Origin: JANWHF01 sp036276235
GTDB taxonomy: Bacteria; Planctomycetota; Phycisphaerae; Tepidisphaerales; Tepidisphaeraceae
Direction: 5' to 3'
Assembly: GCA_036276235.1 (NCBI GenBank)
Contig: DATBDZ010000247.1
Coordinates: 1-6,905 of the forward strand
DNA length: 6,905 bases
Shown here: positions 1 to 6,091 of the stretch, one piece after another
Layout of the letters: the number at the start of each line of letters is the position of its first letter
How positions within the stretch are numbered: the first letter of the stretch is position 1
Made by a program: the position numbers and the translations under genes
Notes under the pieces: model-generated
What the model was told of the DNA's origin: nothing
Databases searched by the model: none
Seen by the model: the letters and a program-made list of their open reading frames with translations, nothing else

Positions 1-15
1 TGCGGCTGCGCCGCA
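1..15. repeat. Small GC-rich hairpin at the window edge
   Basis: A 6-bp perfect stem (TGCGGC at 1-6, GCCGCA at 10-15) closes a 3-base loop. It may be the end of a terminator or repeat that begins outside the window. No T-run follows, so its role cannot be decided. Confidence 0.3.
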
Positions 16-37
16 CCCGCGAAGCATGAAAAGTATT

Positions 38-102
38 CTGTAGGGTGGGTGTACTCGCCCACCATGGCCGGAACATGGTGGGCGAGTACACCCACCCTAC
101 AG
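38..102. repeat. REP-doublet (REPIN-like) inverted repeat
   Basis: Two perfect 29-base arms (38-66 and 74-102) face each other across a 7-base spacer. Each arm also contains its own small hairpin, GGTGGG/CCCACC, at 44-49 with 58-63 and at 77-82 with 91-96. The tetranucleotide GTAG lies directly 5' of the left hairpin (40-43), and its complement CTAC lies at 97-100 beside the right one. Two inverted hairpins each preceded by GTAG match the known architecture of REP elements and REPINs mobilised by RAYT (TnpA-REP) transposases. No RAYT gene is in the window. The element lies downstream of the PII gene and could also act as an RNA-stabilising or terminating structure. Confidence 0.75.
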
Positions 103-124
103 GGATCCGCGACATTTTCAGAGC

Positions 125-181
125 AGGTACTCCGAAGCATCTGGCCGATTCGCGAGAAAGGCCAGATGCTTCGGAGTACCT
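125..181. repeat. Long perfect inverted repeat downstream of the PII gene
   Basis: Arms of 22 bases (125-146 and 160-181) are perfectly complementary and enclose a 13-base loop (147-159). Unlike the neighbouring doublet, the arms contain no inner hairpin and no GTAG, so it appears to be a different repeat family. It ends 49 bases past the PII stop codon and would form a very stable hairpin in that transcript, but no clear T-run follows in either direction. A weaker 6-bp stem (195-200 with 217-222) lies between it and the PII stop. Confidence 0.7.
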
Positions 182-230
182 CAGCACGACGAATCGCTGG
201 AGTCGAATTGGTACAACCAGCGGCTGCCCT

Positions 231-569
231 TCAAAGCGCCTGCTCGTTCGTCTCTCCCGTGCGAATTCGCACGACCTTCTGCACCGGATACACAAACACC
301 TTCCCATCGCCCACCTCGCCGCTGCGCGCGGCTTCGATGATGGCGTTCACCGCGTTATCCGCTTCTTCCGATTTCACGCACAGCTTCAGCAGCACCTTCG
401 GCACAAAGCCGACATCCATCTTCGCGCCGCGATAGCGCTCGGTGTGCCCCATCTGGCGGCCAAACCCTTTGCACTCGACGGCGGTCACGCCAAGGATCCC
501 AATCTTCGCCAGCGCGCCCTTCACGGCGTCCAGTTTGTGCGGTTTAATAACGGCCTCGATCATTTGCAT
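231..569 (-). CDS. glnB: PII nitrogen-regulatory signal protein lacking Tyr51
   Basis: This is a cytosolic trimeric PII protein (GlnB/GlnK family) that senses ATP/ADP and 2-oxoglutarate and controls nitrogen-assimilation targets. At 112 residues it has the length of E. coli GlnB and aligns without gaps. Visible hallmarks are IKPHKLD (8-14), KGFGRQ (34-39, including the 2-oxoglutarate/ATP-loop Gln39), Lys58, the C-terminal signature GEVGDGKVFV (84-93) and the nucleotide-binding RIRTGE (101-106). The T-loop keeps Tyr46 but has Met at position 51, the tyrosine uridylylated by GlnD in enteric bacteria, and Ala at 49, the serine phosphorylated in cyanobacteria. Neither classical modification is therefore possible. 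GAGGAG (576-581) lies 6 bases before the ATG at 569, which fixes the start. No amt or glnA is adjacent, so glnB and glnK cannot be told apart by context. Confidence 0.95.
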   Translation of the reverse strand: MQMIEAVIKPHKLDAVKGALAKIGILGVTAVECKGFGRQMGHTERYRGAKMDVGFVPKVLLKLCVKSEEADNAVNAIIEAARSGEVGDGKVFVYPVQKVVRIRTGETNEQAL

Positions 570-657
570 GAGCGTCTCCTCAATGAATATGTCTGTCGGC
601 CGCCGGGCAGCCGGTTCCCACCTTAATCATACGCGGGCGTCCGCGCTTGCTCTACAC

Positions 658-1830
658 ATGATTGCTCGCATCGCCTTGGCTCTTTGCATATTCGCGCCGT
701 CGATCTGTTCGGCCGCCGATCCATCGCTGAAGATCGATTCACCATTGCCGTACCAAATCTTCCAGCGCCAAAGCCGCGGCCAAGGGGTAATTACGATCGC
801 CGGGCATGTTGAGGGCACCTCGTCGGCCGTCCTGGAATTTCGTTTCATCGAAAACGGGGCTGAAGGCTCAGCTCCAGGCGCTTGGAAATCGATCCCTTTT
901 GCGCCGAATTCACACGATTTCAAAACGACTGCGACGATACCGGCGGGCGGCTGGTATACGCTTGACGTGCGCCTCCGTGAAGGTGATCGAACCGTCACGC
1001 AGGCGAGCGTCGATCGATTCGGCGTCGGCGAGGTCTTCGTTATCGCCGGCCAATCCAATTCGACCAACTACGGACCAGAGCCGCAGAAGGTGAGCAGCGA
1101 TCACGTCGCTTCGTTCGATGGCCGAACGTGGCGAATTGCCGACGATCCTCAACTGGGCGTGCAGGACCGCAGCCGTGGCGGCAGCTTTTTGCCGGCCTTT
1201 GGCGATGCGATGTACGCAAAATATAAAGTGCCGATCGGTGTCGCCAGCGCGGGCGCAGGTTCGACCAGTGTCCGTCAGTGGCTTCCCAAGGGACACAAAA
1301 TCGACGTTCACCCGACGACCAATTCCTACATCAAGGAAATCGGGCCAAACCAATGGGAATCGACCGGCCAACTCTATGACGGCTTGATTCACCGAATTCA
1401 GGCGCTGGGCCCGCGCGGATTCCGCGCGCTGTTGTGGCATCAGGGAGAATCCGACGCCGGCCAGGCGCGGGCGGGATTCGGGGATCGGCAGATTTCCGCC
1501 GAGCAATATCGGAAGCTGATGGAAGAGCTGATCGCCGATTCGCGCAAAGATGCCGGCTGGGATTTTCCATGGTTTGTCGCGCAGGCAACGTATCACAGCG
1601 CGGATGATCCCTCCGATCCGGAATTTCGCGCGGCACAGAAGTCGCTGTGGGATTCCGGCGTCGCTCTGCCTGGCCCCGACACCGACGCACTGGTCGGCGA
1701 TCTCCGCGCCGGCGTACATTTCAATGCAAAGGGATTACAAGCCCACGGGAAGTTGTGGGCAGAGAAAGTTCAATTGGAGCTCGATGCAATGCTCGCACGA
1801 GAACCAGCAGGCCGAGCAGCGCCGCAATAG
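658..1830 (+). CDS. Secreted SGNH / sialate O-acetylesterase-like hydrolase (DUF303/SASA family)
   Basis: This is a probable exported carbohydrate esterase removing acetyl groups from sugars; the exact substrate is not readable. From the ATG at 658 the product is 390 residues and opens with a signal peptide: Arg4, a hydrophobic run 5-16, and a likely signal peptidase I cut after Ala19 (CSA|AD). Residues about 24-120 look like a beta-rich N-terminal domain. The catalytic domain has VFVIAGQSNS (126-135, nucleophile Ser133), an A/G-rich oxyanion block GVASAGAGSTS (194-204), WHQGESD (260-266), and His354 in GVHFNAKG with Asp348 nearby. The frame stays open upstream to 442, but the signal peptide and the overlap with the PII gene favour 658. 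No Shine-Dalgarno is seen before it. The gene diverges from PII and converges on the DUF151 gene. Confidence 0.85.
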   Translation: MIARIALALCIFAPSICSAADPSLKIDSPLPYQIFQRQSRGQGVITIAGHVEGTSSAVLEFRFIENGAEGSAPGAWKSIPFAPNSHDFKTTATIPAGGWYTLDVRLREGDRTVTQASVDRFGVGEVFVIAGQSNSTNYGPEPQKVSSDHVASFDGRTWRIADDPQLGVQDRSRGGSFLPAFGDAMYAKYKVPIGVASAGAGSTSVRQWLPKGHKIDVHPTTNSYIKEIGPNQWESTGQLYDGLIHRIQALGPRGFRALLWHQGESDAGQARAGFGDRQISAEQYRKLMEELIADSRKDAGWDFPWFVAQATYHSADDPSDPEFRAAQKSLWDSGVALPGPDTDALVGDLRAGVHFNAKGLQAHGKLWAEKVQLELDAMLAREPAGRAAPQ

Positions 1831-1845
1831 GGCCAACGCCCTATT
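1826..1845. terminator. Shared convergent hairpin covering both stop codons
   Basis: AATAGGGC (1826-1833) and GCCCTATT (1838-1845) form a perfect 8-bp stem with loop CAAC. It contains the stop codon of the plus-strand hydrolase gene (1828-1830) and that of the minus-strand DUF151 gene (1841-1843). Its position between convergent genes fits a bidirectional terminator. No long T-run follows on either side, so it may instead stabilise RNA 3' ends or rely on another termination mechanism. Confidence 0.55.
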
Positions 1846-2239
1846 CCCGGCAAACATCGGCCAATACATGCTCGGCGACAAAAATCGGAACATTTTGCGC
1901 AATCCCCAGCGCGATCGCATCGCTTGGACGACTGTCGATTTTCAACGTGTGACTATTTTGCCGAATGTGCAGGCGGGCAAAAAAGGTGTGTTCCTGAAGG
2001 TCGTTGATCTCGATCCGCTCGAGGCTGCCGCCCATGTTCTCGATCACATCCGCCAGCAGATCGTGCGTCATCGGGCGGGGCGGCGTGTGCCCCTTGAGCC
2101 GCCGATCGATCGCGGCGGCTTGATCGGTGCCGATCACGATTGGAAATGTCCGCTCCCCATCCACCTCGCGGAGGACGATGATCTGCTCAGCTTGCATTTC
2201 ACTGATAATAATTTTTGCAAGTTCCATCTGGACCGACAT
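1841..2239 (-). CDS. Bifunctional nuclease family (DUF151) protein
   Basis: The 132-residue product is a compact, soluble, essentially single-domain member of the DUF151/BFN family. Some plant and mycobacterial relatives have been reported to have nuclease activity, but the role in bacteria is poorly defined. Visible family hallmarks are FPIVIGTDQAAAIDRRL (32-48), RPMTHDLL (55-62), the FFARLHI strand (86-92), and IDSRPSDAIALGI (101-113) followed by PIFVAE (118-123). The frame is open upstream to 2320, but the ATG at 2239 has a perfect AGGAGG (2247-2252) 7 bases upstream and gives the usual family N-terminus. It is transcribed away from the exporter operon and has no operon partner in the window. 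A TACAAT sequence on the minus strand (2261-2266) is a possible -10 box, without a convincing -35. Confidence 0.88.
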   Translation of the reverse strand: MSVQMELAKIIISEMQAEQIIVLREVDGERTFPIVIGTDQAAAIDRRLKGHTPPRPMTHDLLADVIENMGGSLERIEINDLQEHTFFARLHIRQNSHTLKIDSRPSDAIALGIAQNVPIFVAEHVLADVCRE

Positions 2240-2306
2240 CGACAAGCCTCCTGCTGCTCGATTGTAAGCATGCATGGGTGATGAGGGAAAGGAGCGAAAG
2301 GCCGGA

Positions 2307-2416
2307 GGAGTCAGGAGCAATCGAAAAGGAGTCAGGAGCCAGGAGACAGGAGCCAGGAGAAATCAAGTTCATACTACTTCACCTTCTCGCTTCTAACTAC
2401 TGGCTCCTGACTCCTT
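2307..2416. repeat. Heptamer tandem repeats with a distal inverted copy
   Basis: Four consecutive 7-base units alternate CAGGAGC and CAGGAGA (2333-2360). They follow two copies of GGAGTCAGGAGC (2307-2318 and 2328-2339). A 17-base perfect inverted copy of 2326-2342 lies at 2400-2416, so the region could form a hairpin with a loop of 57 bases. A further near-direct repeat, TRACTACTGGC, occurs at 2394-2404 and 2443-2453. No gene is seen in 2240-2483 apart from these repeats and the promoter elements. It resembles the short tandem heptanucleotide repeats known from other repeat-rich bacteria; any function is unknown. Confidence 0.75.
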
Positions 2417-2470
2417 CCGCACGGCTCCTTTCAAATCTTCCCTGACTACTGGCACCATTCCGAATTCGCC

Positions 2471-2476
2471 TATAAT
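2471..2476 (+). promoter_or_regulatory. Consensus -10 box of a probable leaderless promoter
   Basis: TATAAT is an exact sigma-70 -10 hexamer ending 7 bases before the adaptor ATG (2484). Transcription normally starts about 7 bases after this box, which puts the first base at or next to the A of the start codon. There is no Shine-Dalgarno between box and ATG, which agrees with a leaderless mRNA. No recognisable -35 is present at the expected spacing (around 2448-2453). Confidence 0.55.
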
Positions 2477-2483
2477 CCACCAA

Positions 2484-3740
2484 ATGAAATACCGCCGTGG
2501 CACGGTTGCGGTTCGTTGGGTTATGATCTGCGCGGCGGTTTTAGCTTTGGCCGCGGGGGCGGGCGCGGTTGTTCACTATTCTCAGCCACTCGTGACGATT
2601 ACTGAAGTTGTCGAAGGTCCGGTTGTCGAATCGTTCTATGCCACCGGCACTGTCTCGCCGGTCACCGAGTATCCGATCCGCAACAGCACGGCCGGCCTGC
2701 TCATCGATCTGAAAGTCGATAAGGGAGATCGCGTCACCAAGGGCCAGGTGCTGGCCATTGTCAGTGATCCGCAATTGCAACTGGCGCTGGACAAGGCCAA
2801 AGCTGATCTGGAAGAGAAACAGAAGCGGGCGGACGCGAAAACATCACCCGTCCTTGCCGAGTTCGATTCCAAAATGCAGGCGAGCCAATCGATGCTGGAA
2901 AACGCGCAGCGCGACGAGCAGCGATTGACGGATGTCGTCAATCGCGGGGCGGCTTCATTCACCGATCGCGATCGCGCTACCGATCGCGTCAAGGAACATT
3001 GGAGCGAGCTCGAATCGCTCAAAGCCCAAAAGGCGGCGATGCAGTTGCGGCTCGATACCGAGTTAAAGACTGCGCAAGCCGCGCTGGCCGCGGCACAGAT
3101 GGATTTCGATCGGCAGACGCTCGTCAGCCCGATTGATGGCGTCGTGCTCGACCGCCCCACGCCGCGCAACTCGCGGCTGGCCATCAACGATCACGTCATG
3201 CAGGTGGCCGACGTACGCCCCGAAAACCTCGTGATGCGCGCTGCCGTCGATGAGGAAAACGTCGCCGAGGTCAACGTTGGCCAGAAGGTCGTGATGACAC
3301 TCTACGCGTTCCCCGGCCGCACCTTCATCGGCAGCGTCCGCAAGATCTACGACAAAGCCGAGCCAGATCGGCGGACTTTTGAGATGGACGTAACGCTCGA
3401 GCCGGCTGACCCGAAGCTTGCAGCCGGCATGACCGGTGAGTTGGCGTTTGTGGTTGCCGAGAAGGACCGTTCGCTGGTTGCGCCATCTCAAGCGCTTCAA
3501 TCCGATACGGTTTTCACCATCCGCGACGGCAAGCTCGCAAAAGCCGACGCCAAGATCGGCCTCAAGAGCGTAGAACGAATCGAATTGCTCTCGGGCCTGA
3601 CGGCTGGCGACAAAATCGTCATCAGCCCAACCGCCGGCCTGGCCGAAGGCCAGCGCGTGCGAACAACCTGGATGGACCCGATTGTCGCCGCCCATCTGAA
3701 CAAGCCGAAAGAGGTTCAGGTGTTTCGAGGATTTAACTGA
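2484..3740 (+). CDS. Periplasmic adaptor (membrane fusion) subunit of an ABC exporter, HlyD/MacA type
   Basis: This adaptor of a tripartite exporter is anchored in the inner membrane and should bridge the permease encoded next to an outer-membrane duct. In 418 residues it has a single N-terminal membrane segment (about 12-32), the first barrel-sandwich half (about 66-95, ending DKGDRVTKGQVLAIV), an alpha-helical hairpin (about 97-210), the second half (212-243, beginning TLVSPIDGVVL), a beta-barrel (about 247-325) and a membrane-proximal domain (about 330-395). At the hairpin tip Arg147, Val151 and Ser158 have the spacing of the R-L-S motif that AcrA-type adaptors use to dock on TolC, with Val for Leu. 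No TolC-like gene is in the window. The ATG has no Shine-Dalgarno but follows a TATAAT box closely. The first gene of a three-gene operon, its product is not a lipoprotein. Confidence 0.9.
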   Translation: MKYRRGTVAVRWVMICAAVLALAAGAGAVVHYSQPLVTITEVVEGPVVESFYATGTVSPVTEYPIRNSTAGLLIDLKVDKGDRVTKGQVLAIVSDPQLQLALDKAKADLEEKQKRADAKTSPVLAEFDSKMQASQSMLENAQRDEQRLTDVVNRGAASFTDRDRATDRVKEHWSELESLKAQKAAMQLRLDTELKTAQAALAAAQMDFDRQTLVSPIDGVVLDRPTPRNSRLAINDHVMQVADVRPENLVMRAAVDEENVAEVNVGQKVVMTLYAFPGRTFIGSVRKIYDKAEPDRRTFEMDVTLEPADPKLAAGMTGELAFVVAEKDRSLVAPSQALQSDTVFTIRDGKLAKADAKIGLKSVERIELLSGLTAGDKIVISPTAGLAEGQRVRTTWMDPIVAAHLNKPKEVQVFRGFN

Positions 3741-4988
3741 TTGCGCTGGTTCATCTCCATCCGCTACTTTCTCTCGCACAAGCGGCAATCGCTGGTGTGC
3801 ATTGCCGGCGTTGTCATCAGCGTGATGATGTTCATTTCGATGTCGGCGATGATGGATGGGTTCAAGGACAAGTTCATCATCGAGACGGTTGAATCGTCCG
3901 GTCATATCACCGTAAAGGATGAGCCGCGCGAGACGCACACGCCGATTTTGGAGCAGGCGTACAAGGATCCCAATGCTTTGCTCGACATTCGCCGCGCAAA
4001 GCCGCGCGAGCAGGTGAAGAAGATCAACAATCCCTGGGGTCTGATCGGCAAGCTCAAACGCATGCCCGGGATTCTGGGCGTCGCACCCGTTGTCTCGGGA
4101 AATGTGATCGTCACCTTCGGCACCAAAACGATGAACGTGACGGTGCTGGGCGTCGAGCCGGAGCAGCAGACGCGCGTGACGACGATCGGCGACGACATGA
4201 TCGACGGCTCCTTCGCCCGCCTGCGAACCAGCGCCCAAGGCGTCATCATCGGGCGCGGCGTTGCCGACGTGCTGGGCATCAAGCTCGATGATTCGATAAC
4301 CCTGGCCAGCCCGACCGGCGGCCGCACGACCTCGCGCGTCGTCGGCATCTTCAAAACCGGCGTGACGCCCGTCGATTATGGCCGCGCTTACATGCTGATC
4401 AACAACGCGCAGACTCTGCTGGACAAGAAGAACATCATCAACGAGATCGTCATCCGAACGGATGATTACATGCAGGCGGAGGGCTACGCCACCCAGATCG
4501 AATCGATCTCCGGCTATCGCACGGAAAGCTGGCAGGAATCCAATGCCAACTTCCTGAAGATTTTCAAAATCCAGGACATGATCACCTACGTCATCACCGG
4601 TTCTCTCTTGCTCGTGGCGGCGTTTGGCGTCCTTAACATCCTCATCATGGCGGTGCTGGAGCGCGTGAACGACATCGCCATCCTCAAGAGCTTCGGCCTC
4701 TCCCGCGGCGACATCACCGTGATCTACATTTTCCAGGGTCTGGTGATCGGCCTGATTGGGTCCACCATGGGCCTGATCATGGGCAAAGTCGCCATCGCGG
4801 TACTGCGCAGAATACCAGTGCAAGTCGAAGGATTGATCAAAGCCGAAGGCCTGCTGATGAGCGACCATGCACGGCACTATTACACGGCGTTTTTCGCATC
4901 GATCATCGTCGTCCTGATCGCGGCGGTATACCCCGCCCGCCGAGCCGCCCGGTACGATCCGGTGGAGGTGATCCGTGGGGCGCATTGA
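3741..4988 (+). CDS. ABC transporter permease, LolC/E-MacB (FtsX-like) type
   Basis: This inner-membrane subunit probably forms a dimer and uses ATP hydrolysis by the next gene's product to extrude substrate through large periplasmic movements rather than a classical channel. In 415 residues it has one N-terminal membrane helix (about 17-38), a large periplasmic domain (about 40-280), and three C-terminal helices (about 281-305, 327-355, 382-398). LERVNDIAILKSFGLS (306-321) is the coupling-helix motif, and YPARRAARYDPVEVIRG (397-413) is the typical C-terminus. The start FISIRYF with MMDGF resembles LolC/LolE more than MacB. It begins on TTG immediately after the adaptor's TGA, with GAGGA (3727-3731) 9 bases upstream; the next in-frame ATG would cut the first helix. 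The substrate is unknown: lipoprotein, lipid and drug export are all possible. Confidence 0.9.
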   Translation: MRWFISIRYFLSHKRQSLVCIAGVVISVMMFISMSAMMDGFKDKFIIETVESSGHITVKDEPRETHTPILEQAYKDPNALLDIRRAKPREQVKKINNPWGLIGKLKRMPGILGVAPVVSGNVIVTFGTKTMNVTVLGVEPEQQTRVTTIGDDMIDGSFARLRTSAQGVIIGRGVADVLGIKLDDSITLASPTGGRTTSRVVGIFKTGVTPVDYGRAYMLINNAQTLLDKKNIINEIVIRTDDYMQAEGYATQIESISGYRTESWQESNANFLKIFKIQDMITYVITGSLLLVAAFGVLNILIMAVLERVNDIAILKSFGLSRGDITVIYIFQGLVIGLIGSTMGLIMGKVAIAVLRRIPVQVEGLIKAEGLLMSDHARHYYTAFFASIIVVLIAAVYPARRAARYDPVEVIRGAH

Positions 4989-5841
4989 TGTGGATGCCGA
5001 TCTGCTCGTCGGTGATGACGCGAAGACGCGGGGACGCGGGGACGCGGAGATTGAGGTTACTCCCCGTCCGCGCATGCCGGTGGCTCCGCGTCTTGCCTCA
5101 AATGGAAATGACACAACCGGCGCGCTGCTCCGCGCTCAAAATGTCCATCGCGTGCTCGGCACCGCCGACAATGTGAACCATATCCTCAAAGGCGTTTCGC
5201 TCGAGATCGGCCATAACGAATACATCTCGATCGTTGGCGCCAGCGGCTCCGGCAAGAGCACGCTGCTTTATCTACTAGGCGGCTTGGATCGCCCGACGCA
5301 AAATTTTGACGGCAAAGAATTCAATCCACCGAGCCGCGTTTTCATTGATGGGCATGACACATTCGCGATGCGAGATGCACCGCTGGCGTCGCTGCGCAAC
5401 GAGAAGATCGGCTTCGTCTTCCAGTTCCATTATCTCCTGAAGGAATTCACCGCGCAGGAAAACGTCTGCCTGCCGATGTTCAAGCTCGGCAAGCTCTCGC
5501 GCACGCAGGCAATGGATCGCGGCGCTACGCTCTTGAAGCGATTTGGCCTGGGCGAAAAGCTCCGCCGCCGCGCCAACCGCCTGAGCGGCGGCGAGCAACA
5601 GCGCGTCGCCATCGCCCGCGCGTTAGCCAATGAACCAGCGGTCCTGCTGGCGGACGAACCCACCGGCAACCTCGATCGCCGCAACGGCGACCTCGTCGCC
5701 GAAATCTTCCAGGAGATCGCCGCCGGCGGGCAGGCGATCGTCATGGTCACGCATGACCTGTCGCTGGCTCAAAAAGCTCAACGCATGATCACGATGGAAG
5801 ACGGGAACGTCGTGCGCGATGAGGCGATAGCGGCGGGATAA
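4975..5841 (+). CDS. ABC transporter ATP-binding protein, LolD/MacB type, with N-terminal extension
   Basis: The 288-residue cytoplasmic ATPase drives the permease encoded just upstream. All motifs are present: Walker A GASGSGKST (88-96), Q-loop FVFQFHYLLKEFTAQENV (147-164, close to the LolD version), signature LSGGEQQR (203-210), Walker B VLLADEPT (223-230) and H-loop His260. The loop after Walker A (about 106-126) is a few residues longer than in LolD. It starts on GTG inside the permease gene, overlapping by 14 bases, with GGAGG (4964-4968) 6 bases before it, so translation is probably coupled. Family homology begins near residue 49. Residues 1-48 are a non-conserved, charged extension partly encoded by an 8-bp tandem repeat. 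The in-frame ATG at 5074 lacks a Shine-Dalgarno. I am sure of the family and less sure of the start. Confidence 0.92.
   Translation: MGRIDVDADLLVGDDAKTRGRGDAEIEVTPRPRMPVAPRLASNGNDTTGALLRAQNVHRVLGTADNVNHILKGVSLEIGHNEYISIVGASGSGKSTLLYLLGGLDRPTQNFDGKEFNPPSRVFIDGHDTFAMRDAPLASLRNEKIGFVFQFHYLLKEFTAQENVCLPMFKLGKLSRTQAMDRGATLLKRFGLGEKLRRRANRLSGGEQQRVAIARALANEPAVLLADEPTGNLDRRNGDLVAEIFQEIAAGGQAIVMVTHDLSLAQKAQRMITMEDGNVVRDEAIAAG
5017..5048 (+). repeat. Octamer tandem repeat inside the ATPase reading frame
   Basis: Four 8-base units, GACGCGAA, GACGCGGG, GACGCGGG and GACGCGGA, lie end to end. A partial inverted copy (CTCCGCGTCTT) follows at 5085-5095, so the block can fold back on itself. Because 8 is not a multiple of 3, the repeat is read in changing phase and does not encode a protein repeat. 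It falls in the non-conserved N-terminal extension of the ATPase and resembles an intergenic repeat captured by the reading frame. Confidence 0.65.
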
Positions 5842-5861
5842 ATCCCGCTTACTTTGCTTTT
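5833..5861 (+). terminator. Rho-independent-like terminator of the exporter operon
   Basis: GCGGGA (5833-5838) pairs with TCCCGC (5843-5848). The loop TAAA includes the ATPase stop codon (5839-5841). A T-rich tail, TTACTTTGCTTTT (5849-5861), follows. A stem this GC-rich with a T-rich tail fits an intrinsic terminator, though the T-run is interrupted. Confidence 0.6.
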
Positions 5862-5895
5862 CCTTGCGCCTCATGGTCTCTTCGCGCCTTTGCGC
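5859..5895 (-). repeat. Diverged copy of the 36-bp repeat, inverted orientation
   Basis: By eye about 29 of 37 positions match the reverse-oriented 36-bp repeat seen downstream. It is followed by the 8-base spacer GATCGAAC and then a perfect plus-oriented copy at 5904-5939, so the pair forms an imperfect palindrome of about 80 bp just past the operon terminator. It is probably the right end of a lost or decayed unit of the array. Confidence 0.6.
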
Positions 5896-5903
5896 GATCG
5901 AAC

Positions 5904-6091
5904 TGCGCAAAGACGCAAAGAGACAAAGAGCGCAAAGAAGAGCAATGGTCAGGGCATCTCTGAATCAAATTTGGAGTTGTTAGGAGTGCAACTCCCCTTT
6001 ATGAGTCTGTTGACTGCGTGGGAGCAAGAATTTCCACTTTGTATCGCGTTTTGTTTTCTTTGCGTTCTTTGTCTCTTTGCGTCTTTGCGCA
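5904..6091. mobile_element. MITE-like unit 1: 188 bp with 36-bp terminal inverted repeats
   Basis: The left end (5904-5939) and right end (6056-6091) are inverted copies of one 36-base repeat with a single mismatch. The repeat is built from GCAAAGA-type motifs about 8-10 bases apart. The 116-bp interior has no gene and carries a hairpin, GGAGTTG/CAACTCC (5973-5979 with 5989-5995). Long terminal inverted repeats around a short non-coding interior are the layout of a MITE. A target-site duplication is not evident, because adjacent units are separated by related 8-9 base spacers rather than by unique sequence. Alternatives are a structured RNA leader of the next gene, or a recombination or protein-binding array. 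Confidence 0.6.

Noticed and set aside
607..620. Sigma-54 (-24/-12) promoter for the PII gene on the minus strand
   Set aside because: TGG and TGC elements are present, but the GG-to-GC spacing is one base short of the required 10 and the flanking consensus is poor.
442..657. Longer N-terminus for the secreted hydrolase
   Set aside because: It would overlap the PII gene in antisense and bury a clear signal peptide inside the protein.
2240..2320. 27-residue N-terminal extension of the DUF151 protein
   Set aside because: The ATG at 2239 has a perfect AGGAGG 7 bases upstream and gives the usual family start.
2326..2416. Rho-independent terminator from the 17-bp inverted repeat
   Set aside because: The loop is 57 bases, no T-run follows, and it lies between divergent genes where no terminator is needed.
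3063..5114. A 683-codon open frame on the minus strand across the adaptor, permease and ATPase genes
   Set aside because: It lies antisense to three well-recognised genes, has low-complexity Asp/His/Arg-rich content and no family motifs, and is explained by codon bias on the coding strand.
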